From Desulfosporosinus sp. I2 (GTDB taxonomy: Bacteria; Bacillota; Desulfitobacteriia; Desulfitobacteriales; Desulfitobacteriaceae), in assembly GCF_000960765.1 (NCBI RefSeq), contig NZ_JYNH01000017.1, positions 1 through 56,846 on the forward strand: a stretch of DNA of 56,846 nt, read 5' to 3'. The position numbers and the translations under genes were made by a program. How positions within the stretch are numbered: position 1 is the stretch's first letter; each line of letters starts with the position of its first letter. The notes beneath the pieces were generated by a model. That model saw nothing but the letters and a program-made list of their open reading frames with translations, did not search any database and was not told the origin of the DNA. This document shows, piece by piece, positions 1 through 8,787 of the stretch.

Positions 1-1
1 C

Positions 2-295
2 CCAATGTATGCAGGAGCCCTTTGGTGGCCGCGTGCTACAAAATCTGGCGCAACATGGAGTATGGTGGCAGGATCCGTTATTTATCTCTTTATGTGTCTG
101 TTTGTCAATGCTAAAGAATCGGCAATCTTTGGATTGACAAAAGCCTTCTTTGGAACGGTCTCTCTGGCTGGAACGGGCTCCTTAAGTTATATCGATCCAC
201 TGATCGTCGCTCTGCCCGCCAGCATTATTATTTTCATTGTCGTGACGTTAGCAACCCAACCCTTAAGTATCAAAGACAGTGTAATAAAACAATAA
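2..295 (+). CDS. C-terminal end of a sodium:solute symporter (SSS family), cut by the window edge
   Basis: The reading frame is open to the left edge, so only about the last 98 residues are present. Three hydrophobic stretches are visible, and the 'LWWPRATKSGA' segment followed by a membrane helix is typical of the late helices of SSS-family sodium:solute symporters (acetate, proline or pantothenate type). It ends with a short hydrophilic tail. The substrate cannot be read from this fragment. It runs convergently towards the benzoyl-CoA operon and is separated from it by a strong hairpin. A carboxylate substrate would suit the neighbourhood, but that is only inference from position. Confidence 0.6.
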   Translation, partial: PMYAGALWWPRATKSGATWSMVAGSVIYLFMCLFVNAKESAIFGLTKAFFGTVSLAGTGSLSYIDPLIVALPASIIIFIVVTLATQPLSIKDSVIKQ

Positions 296-323
296 CTTTA
301 TTGGAGTAAACATACAAGACAAA

Positions 324-362
324 GAATAGCCACTTTCCCAATTGTTTGGAAAGTGGCTATTC
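324..362. terminator. Hairpin terminator between convergent symporter and bam operon
   Basis: Perfect 15-bp arms (324-338 and 348-362) with a 9-base loop. It lies between two converging genes. The T-rich side falls on the minus strand (complement of about 308-323), so it most likely ends the long bam operon and may also serve the symporter. Confidence 0.75.
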
Positions 363-414
363 AGATGCCGCGCAAGCACAAATTATTGTTTCAAGAAGAC
401 CCAAATCGTTATGT

Positions 415-1437
415 TTAGGGAACAATAACCGATCTAAACCCCTCTCCTGAGCGTAAAAAGTCTAAGCCCTCATTAATTTGGTCAAGTGAAAAGCGTTTAG
501 ATACCATTGACAGGACTTGGATTTTACCATTGCGAACCATTTCAATTACTTTAGGATAATCTCCTAATGGACAACCTAGAGAACCCACTACTTCCATTTC
601 TCGGTACATTACTCGGCTGGCATTTAAAGTCATAGGATGCGCAGAATAACCCACGATGACCAAACGTCCACCGTTTCGTACACAATTAAAAGCAATTTCC
701 TGAGTTTTAGGATTACCAATACATTCGCAGGCAATATCTACTCCACCACCCGTAGATTTACGAACAACCTTAGCTACATCAGGATAATCATTGGCATTAT
801 AGATTGCGACAGCACCTAATTCTTTCGCTTTAGCCAATTTAGTGTTGGAAATATCAACAGCTATGACAGAGGCGCCCGCTGCATTAGCTACTTGGACCAG
901 GTTTAAGCCAACCCCTCCACAACCATAGACAAGTAATGTGTCACCCGGTTTAACTTTGGCTCGGTTTTTTACGGCGTGAAAAGGGGTAGTAATGGCATCG
1001 GCAATAATAGCGCCTTCAATCAAAGGAATTTCGTCAGGTAAGTGAAAGACATTACTGGCAGGGGCCTTGACATATTCCGCATAACCGCCATCGACATTAT
1101 TCCCAAACATCTCCATATTGTCGCAGACATTGCCGCGCCCTTCGCGACAACTACTACATTCACCACAGGCCATAACCGCTGGCAATAAAACTCGATCCCC
1201 TACTTTAAATAGAGTAACATCAGGGGCAACTTCAGCTACCGTACCAGATATTTCATGTCCTAAGATCAAGGGTGGCTTTTTAAACGTTGGAACACCATGG
1301 TCAATATAACTTAGGTCCGTGTGACAAAGCCCGCAGGCTGCAACTTTAACTAAAATTTCACCGGTTCCAATCACAGGAATCGGCACTTCCTCTACTTTAA
1401 GAGGTTGATTAGGACCATAAAAAACTGCTGCTTTCAC
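415..1437 (-). CDS. bamQ: Zinc alcohol dehydrogenase, probable 6-hydroxycyclohex-1-ene-1-carbonyl-CoA dehydrogenase
   Basis: Medium-chain zinc dehydrogenase of 340 residues. The GTG at 1437 is chosen because GGAGG sits 9 bases upstream; a longer frame reaches 1497 without a good ribosome site. Catalytic zinc ligands are seen in CGLCHTD (C38) and GHE (H61/E62). The structural zinc lobe has Cys at 91, 94, 97 and 105, and a GCGGVG nucleotide-binding turn lies near residue 170. The stretch around the structural zinc (PAV..CG.C..C..GRG..C, then GN...GG.A) resembles the Had/BamQ dehydrogenases that oxidise 6-hydroxycyclohex-1-ene-1-carbonyl-CoA with NAD, just before ring opening by BamA. It is the last gene of the operon. 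A generic alcohol dehydrogenase remains possible, but the context favours BamQ. Confidence 0.65.
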   Translation of the reverse strand: MKAAVFYGPNQPLKVEEVPIPVIGTGEILVKVAACGLCHTDLSYIDHGVPTFKKPPLILGHEISGTVAEVAPDVTLFKVGDRVLLPAVMACGECSSCREGRGNVCDNMEMFGNNVDGGYAEYVKAPASNVFHLPDEIPLIEGAIIADAITTPFHAVKNRAKVKPGDTLLVYGCGGVGLNLVQVANAAGASVIAVDISNTKLAKAKELGAVAIYNANDYPDVAKVVRKSTGGGVDIACECIGNPKTQEIAFNCVRNGGRLVIVGYSAHPMTLNASRVMYREMEVVGSLGCPLGDYPKVIEMVRNGKIQVLSMVSKRFSLDQINEGLDFLRSGEGFRSVIVP

Positions 1438-1481
1438 TACAATGCACCTCCAATTATTTAAAGAAAATTCTCGTTCTTTGC

Positions 1482-2447
1482 TTATTGAACCTCCCAATAA
1501 ACGATTCCGGCATTACGCCTAATTCGGACACGCTTTTGGATCCTTAGCCAACCCAAATGCCCTAAAGTTTCCGAAAGAGCTAACCAAGTGTGATACCGAC
1601 CTCCGCTTGGAAACAATTCATTGGCGATAGAGAATGTATCTAAGCGTTTTGTGCCTAGAATCTGAAGAACTTGTTCACAACGTTTACCCATACGGGAAAA
1701 CTGACCATCAATCGCCCTGTCAATTTCTAAGATTGGTTTACCATGACCAGGATAAGCTCTAGAGGCCCTTAGTCGACGAATCTTAGTCATAGATTCCTGT
1801 AACCTTACCAAGCTAAGGTCTCTTTCTTCCCCATAAATATCAAAGACTGGGTTGGGAGTAACTTGTGTTAATAGGGTATCTCCAGTAAACACTGCACCAT
1901 TTTCTACAAGCTGAAAACAACAACTACCAGGTGTATGCCCCGGTGTATGAATCACTTTAATGGTCAGTCCAGGAAATCTCAGGTCAGTTCCCTGTGACAA
2001 AAAGCTGATACAGGACTCAGACAAGGGTTTATACCCTCTCTCTGAGGTTATTACCTCTTCTATCAAATTTGCTATTTTAGCCTTCTGGACCCCCAGTTTT
2101 TCTAAAAAGGGAAAGACTGCTTCCTGGTTAACAAAAAAAGGATTATCCGATGCATTGGTTAATTTATGCCTATCCGCGGGATGGACCCAAACTCGGGCAC
2201 CTGAACGCTCCACAATTTGTGCTGCGAAGCTATAATGGTCATAGTGCCCATGGGTCACTAAAATGTGCCTAATGCTATCCCAGCTCACTTCAGCTTTTTT
2301 AAGAGTAGCTTCAAGAGCGTCCAGAGCCTGCGGTGCATTTGGACCAGCATCTACTAGGATGGACTCACTATTTTCAAGTTTAATTAGGTAGACGTTAGCA
2401 TTAAATCCAACCTCTGGAATTGGTACTTGATAATCAAAGATCTGCAT
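1482..2447 (-). CDS. Metallo-beta-lactamase-fold hydrolase
   Basis: 321 residues. The metal-binding HxHxDH motif is seen as HGHYDH at residues 66-71, with further ligands in HTPGHT and in the GD of 'FTGDTL', and a late 'PGHG'. The C-terminal ~80 residues look like the winged-helix tail found in some glyoxalase-II/LACTB2-like members. The family hydrolyses thioesters, phosphodiesters and other bonds. In this operon a CoA-thioesterase or thioester-proofreading job is conceivable but not shown. It lies between the thiolase and the BamQ-like dehydrogenase. Confidence 0.75.
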   Translation of the reverse strand: MQIFDYQVPIPEVGFNANVYLIKLENSESILVDAGPNAPQALDALEATLKKAEVSWDSIRHILVTHGHYDHYSFAAQIVERSGARVWVHPADRHKLTNASDNPFFVNQEAVFPFLEKLGVQKAKIANLIEEVITSERGYKPLSESCISFLSQGTDLRFPGLTIKVIHTPGHTPGSCCFQLVENGAVFTGDTLLTQVTPNPVFDIYGEERDLSLVRLQESMTKIRRLRASRAYPGHGKPILEIDRAIDGQFSRMGKRCEQVLQILGTKRLDTFSIANELFPSGGRYHTWLALSETLGHLGWLRIQKRVRIRRNAGIVYWEVQ

Positions 2448-2477
2448 CCCCTTGCTCCCCGCTCCTGCGCCTCAATT

Positions 2478-3668
2478 TTAGTACAGCGCCTCAATAATAG
2501 TAGCCATGCCTTGTCCGCCACCTATACAAAGCGTAACCATACCGTAGCGAGACTTGCGTCGTCGCATTTCATAGAGAAGAGTTGTCATCAAGCGAGCACC
2601 TGTCGCACCAATCGGGTGACCTAAGCCTATAGCACCACCATTGACATTTACTTTCTTCATATCTAACCCAAGCTCCCTAATAACGGCCAAAGATTGTGAA
2701 GCAAAGGCTTCATTTAGTTCAATAAGATCAATCTCCTCTAAAGCGAGTCCTGCTTGTTTCAACGCCTTTCGAACGGCGGGCACAGGACCAATGCCCATTA
2801 TTTGCGGGGGCACTCCAACAGCAGCGTCCGTAATAATTCTGGCCATAGGCTTAATACCAAGTTCCTTAGCCTTATCTGCGGACATTAGGACTACGGCAGA
2901 GGCAGCGTCATTACGGCCACATGAATTGCCTGCAGTCACTGAACCGCCTTTCTTAAATACAGGTTTTAAAGTAGCCATTTTTTCTAAAGTGGTAACTCTT
3001 GGACCTTCATCCGTATCAAATATAACCGTTCCTTTACGCGTTTTAATTTCAACTGGAATTATTTCATCTTTGAATACTCCTTCAGCTAGGGCTCTCTGAC
3101 ACCGCTCTTGGCTTTGGACTGCAAATCTATCCTGGTCCTCTCTAGAAACATTAAACTGGTCGGCCACGTTTTCCGCAGTATCACCCATTGAAACACTGCC
3201 ATAAAGTGAATGGGGTTGTCCACCTGGGCCTGCTTCTGTTAAAGAATCCACTAAAACCCCATCCCCAGCACTATAACCATATCGGGCATTTTTTAAGTAG
3301 TAAGGTGCACGACTCAGACTTTCAGTTCCGCCAGCAACCACCACCTCGGCCCTTCCAGTTTGGATTTGTTGGGTACCATTACTGATTGCTTGTAAACTTG
3401 CCGCGCATTGACGGTGCACTGTAAAAGCTGCAGCAGTTTCCGGAATTCCCGCCAAAAGTGCACAAACACGAGCAATATTTGAAGCTTCCGTTGTTTGCCG
3501 TGACCAACCCATAATTACTTCTTCGACTAAATCAGCACTGACTCCCGCACGAGCAACTGCCTCTTTTATGACTATGCCGCCTAAGTCTTGGGGCGTAATG
3601 TCTTTAAGTGTCCCTCCAATTGTGCCAACCGGAGTTCTTACAGCACTTACGATTACAACTTCTTTCAT
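2478..3668 (-). CDS. Thiolase (acetyl-CoA C-acyltransferase)
   Basis: 396 residues, the usual thiolase length. The nucleophile is C88 in HRQCAAS, the active-site histidine is H351 in GHPIGATGAR, and the second catalytic cysteine is C381 in LCIGGG. The enzyme would cleave a 3-oxoacyl-CoA with CoA. In the benzoyl-CoA pathway the expected substrate is 3-oxopimelyl-CoA, giving glutaryl-CoA and acetyl-CoA; the fit comes from the operon, not from specificity residues. A ribosome site (GGAGGACC) precedes the ATG. Confidence 0.9.
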   Translation of the reverse strand: MKEVVIVSAVRTPVGTIGGTLKDITPQDLGGIVIKEAVARAGVSADLVEEVIMGWSRQTTEASNIARVCALLAGIPETAAAFTVHRQCAASLQAISNGTQQIQTGRAEVVVAGGTESLSRAPYYLKNARYGYSAGDGVLVDSLTEAGPGGQPHSLYGSVSMGDTAENVADQFNVSREDQDRFAVQSQERCQRALAEGVFKDEIIPVEIKTRKGTVIFDTDEGPRVTTLEKMATLKPVFKKGGSVTAGNSCGRNDAASAVVLMSADKAKELGIKPMARIITDAAVGVPPQIMGIGPVPAVRKALKQAGLALEEIDLIELNEAFASQSLAVIRELGLDMKKVNVNGGAIGLGHPIGATGARLMTTLLYEMRRRKSRYGMVTLCIGGGQGMATIIEALY

Positions 3669-3753
3669 TAAAGGTCCTCCATTTAAAAATTTAAGTAAAT
3701 TTAATAAGCCATTTAATTAATGAGTTGTATTACCTAGTCTTATATCAGCTTGC

Positions 3754-4500
3754 TTAGCGCATGATCATGCCACCCTCGATGCATAGTATCTGTCCAGTAA
3801 TATAACTGGCATCCTGAGAGGCCAGAAACACAAACCCACCGGCCATTTCCTCTGGTTGCCCGAATCTTCCCATGGGGATTTTATCCGTATACTTCACACT
3901 TAAGACTGGATCAGTCGCTATCTTTTCAGTCATTTTTGTCACTGCAAAAGGAGAGATCGCATTCACAGTAACTCCGTATTTAGCTAATTCCCGTGCAGCA
4001 GATTTTGTCAAAGCGTTTATTCCACCTTTAGCTGCGCTGTAATTTACTTGCCCAATTGTACCTTGCAACCCAGCCGATGAAGTCACATTAATGATTCGGC
4101 CATAGCCGCGGGCTTTCATATCTCCTGCCACAGCTTGCATACAAAGGAACGTGCCTTTCAAGTGGACATTAATAATCTCATCCCACTGCTCTTCAGTCAT
4201 TTTAAGCATCATAGCAGGTTTACTTAAACCAGCGTTATTGACTAAAATATCTATTTGCCCAAGTTCTTCCTTGATTTTTTGAACCATTGCTAGCACTGAT
4301 GCTTTGTTTCCTACATCTACTGTAACTGTACATGTTTTGCGCCCAAGTGCTTCAATCTCCCGTACGACATCATCTTCACGAGTGATAGATCGACTAGCTA
4401 GAGCAACATCGGCTCCCTCATTAGCAAAAGCCAAAGCAACTGCCTTGCCTATGCCATCCTTAGCACCAGTAACTAAAGCTACTTTTCCTGCAAGTTTCAT
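3754..4500 (-). CDS. Short-chain dehydrogenase/reductase (FabG-like), probable 3-hydroxyacyl-CoA dehydrogenase
   Basis: 248 residues with all classical SDR marks: the TGxxxGIG cofactor loop at residues 11-18, NNAG near residue 88, the catalytic Ser in NVTSSAG and YxxxK in VNYSAAK. The C-terminal 'GQILCIEGGM' is typical of FabG-like members. In this operon it may oxidise 3-hydroxypimelyl-CoA to 3-oxopimelyl-CoA ahead of the thiolase. It could equally act on a cyclic hydroxyacyl-CoA in the manner of BadH. Specificity cannot be read directly. Confidence 0.85.
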   Translation of the reverse strand: MKLAGKVALVTGAKDGIGKAVALAFANEGADVALASRSITREDDVVREIEALGRKTCTVTVDVGNKASVLAMVQKIKEELGQIDILVNNAGLSKPAMMLKMTEEQWDEIINVHLKGTFLCMQAVAGDMKARGYGRIINVTSSAGLQGTIGQVNYSAAKGGINALTKSAARELAKYGVTVNAISPFAVTKMTEKIATDPVLSVKYTDKIPMGRFGQPEEMAGGFVFLASQDASYITGQILCIEGGMIMR

Positions 4501-4539
4501 CTCTTTTCCTCCAGTCAGTCGATTTTATACATTTAAACC

Positions 4540-5319
4540 CTATAATAAATTTCTCACAATACCACTTGGATCCACACGACGCAAAGCCTCTAGCTCAATC
4601 TGAGTGGGTTCGGGAGTCGTTGGCACACTATTTGGAATAACTAATTTGAAGCCAGTACTTTCCACTACTTGATCAACTGTCACACCGGGGTGGAGAGATT
4701 TTAAACGCATAATCTTAGTTTCCTCGTCAAAATCCAGGGCACAAAGTGGCGTAACGACCAAAGCCGGACCGTTCCCAGGTAGATTTTTTGAGGCCCAAGA
4801 TTCAGGACCATCCAAAAATCCGGGACCACTATTAAAATCAACTTTCTCAATCAGAGTACGAGCATTGTGCGAAGTAGTATAAATTATGACACGACCAGAC
4901 CGAGGCAAAAAGGGAAGTCCTACTGTTCCTGGACCGCGTAAAGACGGATTTTTCCAATCCCCAATGCAAATTAAGTTACAGTTTCCGTATTGATCAATTT
5001 GCAATCCTCCGCCAAAGAAGACATCGAAGCGTTTCCCATGACCCTCGAGTAAAATTACATCCGGTAGGGCCAAAGCGGCTTCTGAGCGCAGGTTCTCTTC
5101 GTCACAAGAAGAAAATACCAAGGGGTCTAGAAACGGATTGACAGCCCCACTTCCGCCAGAAATATACGAGAGATTGGGTGCATGAGTCAGCTGAGACATC
5201 CGGCAGGCGGCCATCGGTATCATGCTCACGGCACCCATTACGGCTACCTCACCGTCTTCTAAGTTGCGAGCCATGACACAAGCCATTAATTCAGCAATGG
5301 AGTATGCGTTTTCAATCAT
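4540..5319 (-). CDS. CoA-transferase-fold protein, beta subunit (GctB/IpdB-like), catalytic Glu apparently absent
   Basis: About 259 residues if translation starts at the ATG at 5319, which overlaps the stop of the alpha subunit by 8 bases; an ATG at 5331 is the alternative. The fold is that of family I CoA-transferases: 'FFGGGLQIDQYGN' and 'LHPGVTVDQVVESTGF' match conserved stretches of GctB and IpdB. At the place of the catalytic glutamate of glutaconate CoA-transferase (an 'ESG' motif) this protein reads 'YISGGSG', with no Glu. IpdAB, the steroid ring-opening hydrolase, also lacks that residue. The pair may therefore be a hydrolase and not a transferase. Both readings are inference from the family. 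Confidence 0.7.
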   Translation of the reverse strand: MIENAYSIAELMACVMARNLEDGEVAVMGAVSMIPMAACRMSQLTHAPNLSYISGGSGAVNPFLDPLVFSSCDEENLRSEAALALPDVILLEGHGKRFDVFFGGGLQIDQYGNCNLICIGDWKNPSLRGPGTVGLPFLPRSGRVIIYTTSHNARTLIEKVDFNSGPGFLDGPESWASKNLPGNGPALVVTPLCALDFDEETKIMRLKSLHPGVTVDQVVESTGFKLVIPNSVPTTPEPTQIELEALRRVDPSGIVRNLL

Positions 5320-6220
5320 AAAAAGACACATCCCCTTTTTGACGCATAGCGTTAAGTTTATCCAGCCCAATCTTACCGGAATACTCTTTCTCAGAAATAC
5401 CAGTGACATACTGTTGGAAATACTCTCCATAAGCTTCGGGATTTTTGCACGACTTAAGATAACTCTTGAGGTGAGCCTCATCAAACGTGTAATACCCATG
5501 TGAGGAAGTTGGATGGCAACCGAAAGGAGCTTCAACTACTGCCGAGATCAGAAATCCCGGCACATTTACTTTGGTGGACCCATATTTTTCAGCTAGGTTG
5601 GGTACAATCGTTTCCACCTGCAAAATCACAACATCTGAAGCAAAAATCATTTGCCGATCAGTAAACTCGCTGCCCTTAAATATCGCGTTCCCATAAGGAT
5701 CAGCTTCCTGGCAGTGGATCAAAGCGACACTTGGTTTAATTGGGGCAGCTGTCATCACTTCTTCACCAGTATAAGGATCCGTAGTAAACCGATATAAATC
5801 AGGATTAACCTTGGGGATATCCGTCAATTCTAACCCTTTAGGATAGGGAATAAAGGGAAGGCCGCCTGCCCCTGCTTGTAAACCATAGACCAAAAATGGT
5901 TCATCCGCTTCCAGCAGCTTTATCGTCTTTTTTTCTACTGCCTTGCGAAAATTTGGGGCTAAACCTAAGTGTTCAAAGCCGACGTAGGCAGTCAAAATTT
6001 CTTCCACAAGTCCACTGCCAATCATTAAATCGGCATTAATACAAGCCGAAGGACTGGTTACCAGCCGTTTGACTTTCTTTTGCTGACGGATCACTTCCCT
6101 AATCAAGGCCATCGGATTGTTATGCATGTGCATACCACCAACTGCAAGCGTGTCACAGGTATCTGGCATAAAACGTTGGATTGCCTGACTCACAGGCATT
6201 ACCTTACTAGTGCGCTCCAT
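5312..6220 (-). CDS. CoA-transferase-fold protein, alpha subunit (GctA/IpdA-like)
   Basis: 302 residues, family I CoA-transferase alpha fold. The 'VYGLQAGAGGLPFIPYPKG' stretch aligns by eye with the 'GLQAAAQRLPFLP' region of IpdA and with GctA proteins, and the C-terminal half carries 'ADPYGNAIFKG'. It is translationally coupled to the beta subunit and placed right after bamI. Possible roles are CoA transfer between an aromatic or dicarboxylic acid and an acyl-CoA, or hydrolytic C-C cleavage as in IpdAB. See the beta subunit for the missing catalytic glutamate. Confidence 0.72.
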   Translation of the reverse strand: MERTSKVMPVSQAIQRFMPDTCDTLAVGGMHMHNNPMALIREVIRQQKKVKRLVTSPSACINADLMIGSGLVEEILTAYVGFEHLGLAPNFRKAVEKKTIKLLEADEPFLVYGLQAGAGGLPFIPYPKGLELTDIPKVNPDLYRFTTDPYTGEEVMTAAPIKPSVALIHCQEADPYGNAIFKGSEFTDRQMIFASDVVILQVETIVPNLAEKYGSTKVNVPGFLISAVVEAPFGCHPTSSHGYYTFDEAHLKSYLKSCKNPEAYGEYFQQYVTGISEKEYSGKIGLDKLNAMRQKGDVSFYD

Positions 6221-6258
6221 CTTCTCACTCCCCTCTATTTGATTATTTTAGATGCTGA

Positions 6259-6849
6259 CTAGTATAAAGAAAACGCAAGCGCTTTGGTTAAAACAAATGC
6301 CGCCTGTAGTGCCTCTGTAGGGCAAAGCGGAAAACATTCTTTGCAGTCCCAGCACTCCTTGGAAGCTATCTCCGGAATGAAGCTGATCTCTCGCCTTGTT
6401 CCTCTGTCAATAAATCCAATAGCATTTTTCTTTTTGACCTCAGCACAGTATCTGACACATAGGCCACAATGAATGCAAAATGAGGGTTCTTTTTCAAAAC
6501 GGTCTTTGTCTGCTCCATACTCTTTAGCCAAATCTTGCAATTCGAAGGCATCCGGAGCATGAGACAGCAATAACTCCAAGATCATTTTGCGAATTCTATC
6601 GACCTTCTGCGACCTAGTTCTAACGACCAAATCTTTTTCCACCGGGTAAAGGCAGGAAGCAACGAGTTTTGTCCAACCGCGAACTTCTGCTTCGACTGTG
6701 CAAAAGCGGCAACCCCCATAAGGTTCCAATTTCTCGTGGTGACAAAGTGTCGGAATCGATATTCCCGCCTTTTGTGCTGCTTCTAAAACAGTCATCCCTT
6801 GGCTTGCTACGACTACTCTTCCATCAATCTGAAAAATAATTTCACTCAT
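6259..6849 (-). CDS. bamI: BamI: Fe-S electron-transfer subunit of class II benzoyl-CoA reductase (NuoG N-terminal-like)
   Basis: 196 residues. The start at 6849 overlaps the bamH stop as ATGA; the frame remains open to 6981 but that extension lies inside bamH. N-terminal [2Fe-2S] ferredoxin domain (residues ~1-75) with CHHEKLEPYGGCRFC and a later Cys, the NuoG/HydA arrangement. It is followed by a His/Cys-rich stretch and two [4Fe-4S] motifs (CIHCGLCVRYC and CWDCKECFPLC). With BamG and BamH it forms the NAD(P)H/ferredoxin-reactive part of the Bam complex. It is shorter than NuoG and lacks the molybdopterin domain, as expected for BamI. Confidence 0.88.
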   Translation of the reverse strand: MSEIIFQIDGRVVVASQGMTVLEAAQKAGISIPTLCHHEKLEPYGGCRFCTVEAEVRGWTKLVASCLYPVEKDLVVRTRSQKVDRIRKMILELLLSHAPDAFELQDLAKEYGADKDRFEKEPSFCIHCGLCVRYCAEVKKKNAIGFIDRGTRREISFIPEIASKECWDCKECFPLCPTEALQAAFVLTKALAFSLY

Positions 6850-8774
6850 TTTTCTTTGCTCCCTCTGACTATAGTTCTCGCTTCTTCGGGGATTGGCGGT
6901 GGAACAGGCTCGCCGGAAATCTTCCTTACCGAACGAAAACGAGGAGGGCAAACTTCGAAACAAGTTCCGCACTTTGTGCATTTCTCTTGGTCAATGACAT
7001 GGACTAGGTTCTTACCTCCCACAATCGCCTCTGAAGGACATTTCCTGGAGCAAATCATACAGCCCTGACACCTATCCGAGTCAATATAGAAGGCGATCAG
7101 CTCCTTACAGGAAAGAGCCGGGCACCTCTTTTCTTGAATGTGTGCCTCATACTCATCTCTAAAGTATTTTAGCGTGCTTAGAAACGAGTTGGGGGAACTC
7201 CTGCCTAACTCACAAAGGGCTGCTTCACGGGCAACCTCGGCCAACTCCTCCAAAAGCTCGAGGTCACCCTCTCTTCCCTTTCCTTGAGTGATATTAGTAA
7301 GAATCTTAAGCATCTGTCTGATGCCTTCACGACATGGGACACATTTACCACACGATTCATCCGTGAGGAATTCAAGGAAGTACCTGGCGATATCAACCAT
7401 ACAGGTATCTTCATCCAGGATAATCATTCCGCCTGACCCCATCATTGAACCGGCCTTCTTGAGTTCATCGAAACCCACTTCAAGATCTAGCAGATCCTCA
7501 GGGAGACACCCGCCGGACGGACCCCCGGTCTGCACTGCTTTGAACCTCTTACCGCCAGGGATACCACCGCCTATCTTGTAAATAATATCCCTGAGGGTCA
7601 TGCCCATGGGTACTTCCACAAGACCGGTATTGTTGATCTTCCCTACTAAGGAGAAAATCTTAGTGCCCTTACTTCTTTCCGTCCCTATCTGTGTAAACCA
7701 GTCAGCACCTCTATTAATGATCAGCGACACATTTGCCCAGGTCTCAACATTATTCAAGACAGTGGGTCTATCCCAAAGACCTTTTATGTTGGAGCGAATA
7801 TACTTTGGTCTGGGCTCTCCTGCCCGGCCTTCCAAGGCAGTCATCAAGGCCGTGGACTCACCACAGACGAAAGCGCCAGCTCCCTGATGCACTTTAACCG
7901 TGAAATCAAAGTTTGAACCAAGAATATTCTTCCCAAGGAGACCATACTCCTCAGCTTGCTTAATCGCGAGGGTCACATTTTCTACTGCTAAGGGGTATTC
8001 CTGTCGTACGTAAATATAGCCTTCGTGAGAGCCGACGGCATAAGCCCCAATCATAAGCCCTTCTAGAACAGAGTGGGGGTTTCCCTCAAGTAAAGCTCTA
8101 TCCATAAAGGCTCCTGGATCCCCTTCGTCTGCATTGACTATCACATACTTTACTTCTCCGGGAGCATTGCGAGTTCCCTCCCACTTGCTCCCTGTGGGAA
8201 AGCCAGCACCGCCCCTTCCTCTCAGGTTGGATTTTTTGACTTCCTCCACTACTTGCTCCGAGGTCATTTGGAAAAGCACTTTGTCTAACGCGGAATAACC
8301 ACCAATCGCTAAATAGTCATCAAGGCTCTTAGGATCAAGTTTGATGTTACTGCCAAGTATGATTCGTTCCTGATTCTTATAAAAGGGAATATCGAATTCT
8401 CGGGTTGCTTTTTCGCCTGTAGCTGAGTCAACATAGAGCAGACGATCGACGACCTTCTTCTCTTTTATAGTCTGAGAGACAATTTCCAGAACATCTTCAG
8501 GCTTTACCTTCAGGTAGCATATCTCCTCAGGATAAATAACCACAACGGGTCCTCTCTCACAAAATCCAGGGCACCCGGTTCCTTTTGTAGTTACTTCAGC
8601 ATTTAAGCCTTGTTTTTCAATCTCTGCTTTAAAGGCGGCGATGACTTCACCTGCGCCGGAAGCAATACAACTGGCGCCGGCACATACTGAAATGCAAGCT
8701 TTATTGGGGTCTCTTCCCGCCAATATGCCCTTCCTGAGTTCTTCCAATTCCGTGGACGAATTTATTCGCGCCAT
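6846..8774 (-). CDS. bamH: BamH: NuoF-like FMN/NAD(H)-binding subunit of class II benzoyl-CoA reductase
   Basis: 642 residues. The N-terminal ~110 residues form a thioredoxin-like [2Fe-2S] domain (CISVCAGASC...). A NuoF core follows with GRGGAGFPTG (NADH/FMN site) and the ESCGKCVPCREG [4Fe-4S] motif. The C-terminus carries two ferredoxin clusters (CQGCMICSRKCP and CTKCGTCFEVCP). This is the layout of NADH-dependent bifurcating modules (HydB, NfnB-like partners, BamH). It probably exchanges electrons with NAD(H) in the cytoplasm. It lies 13 bases after bamG and overlaps bamI by 4 bases. Confidence 0.92.
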   Translation of the reverse strand: MARINSSTELEELRKGILAGRDPNKACISVCAGASCIASGAGEVIAAFKAEIEKQGLNAEVTTKGTGCPGFCERGPVVVIYPEEICYLKVKPEDVLEIVSQTIKEKKVVDRLLYVDSATGEKATREFDIPFYKNQERIILGSNIKLDPKSLDDYLAIGGYSALDKVLFQMTSEQVVEEVKKSNLRGRGGAGFPTGSKWEGTRNAPGEVKYVIVNADEGDPGAFMDRALLEGNPHSVLEGLMIGAYAVGSHEGYIYVRQEYPLAVENVTLAIKQAEEYGLLGKNILGSNFDFTVKVHQGAGAFVCGESTALMTALEGRAGEPRPKYIRSNIKGLWDRPTVLNNVETWANVSLIINRGADWFTQIGTERSKGTKIFSLVGKINNTGLVEVPMGMTLRDIIYKIGGGIPGGKRFKAVQTGGPSGGCLPEDLLDLEVGFDELKKAGSMMGSGGMIILDEDTCMVDIARYFLEFLTDESCGKCVPCREGIRQMLKILTNITQGKGREGDLELLEELAEVAREAALCELGRSSPNSFLSTLKYFRDEYEAHIQEKRCPALSCKELIAFYIDSDRCQGCMICSRKCPSEAIVGGKNLVHVIDQEKCTKCGTCFEVCPPRFRSVRKISGEPVPPPIPEEARTIVRGSKEK

Positions 8775-8787
8775 AATTTCACCCTAA

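Noticed and set aside
637-819. Plus-strand frames inside the bam operon (for example 637-819, 2641-3099, 7288-7581, 21007-21444)
   Set aside because: Antisense shadows of well-supported minus-strand genes, with no domains or ribosome sites.
6850-6981. Upstream extension of bamI
   Set aside because: It lies inside bamH, has no ferredoxin-like sequence, and the ATG at 6849 overlaps the bamH stop as ATGA.
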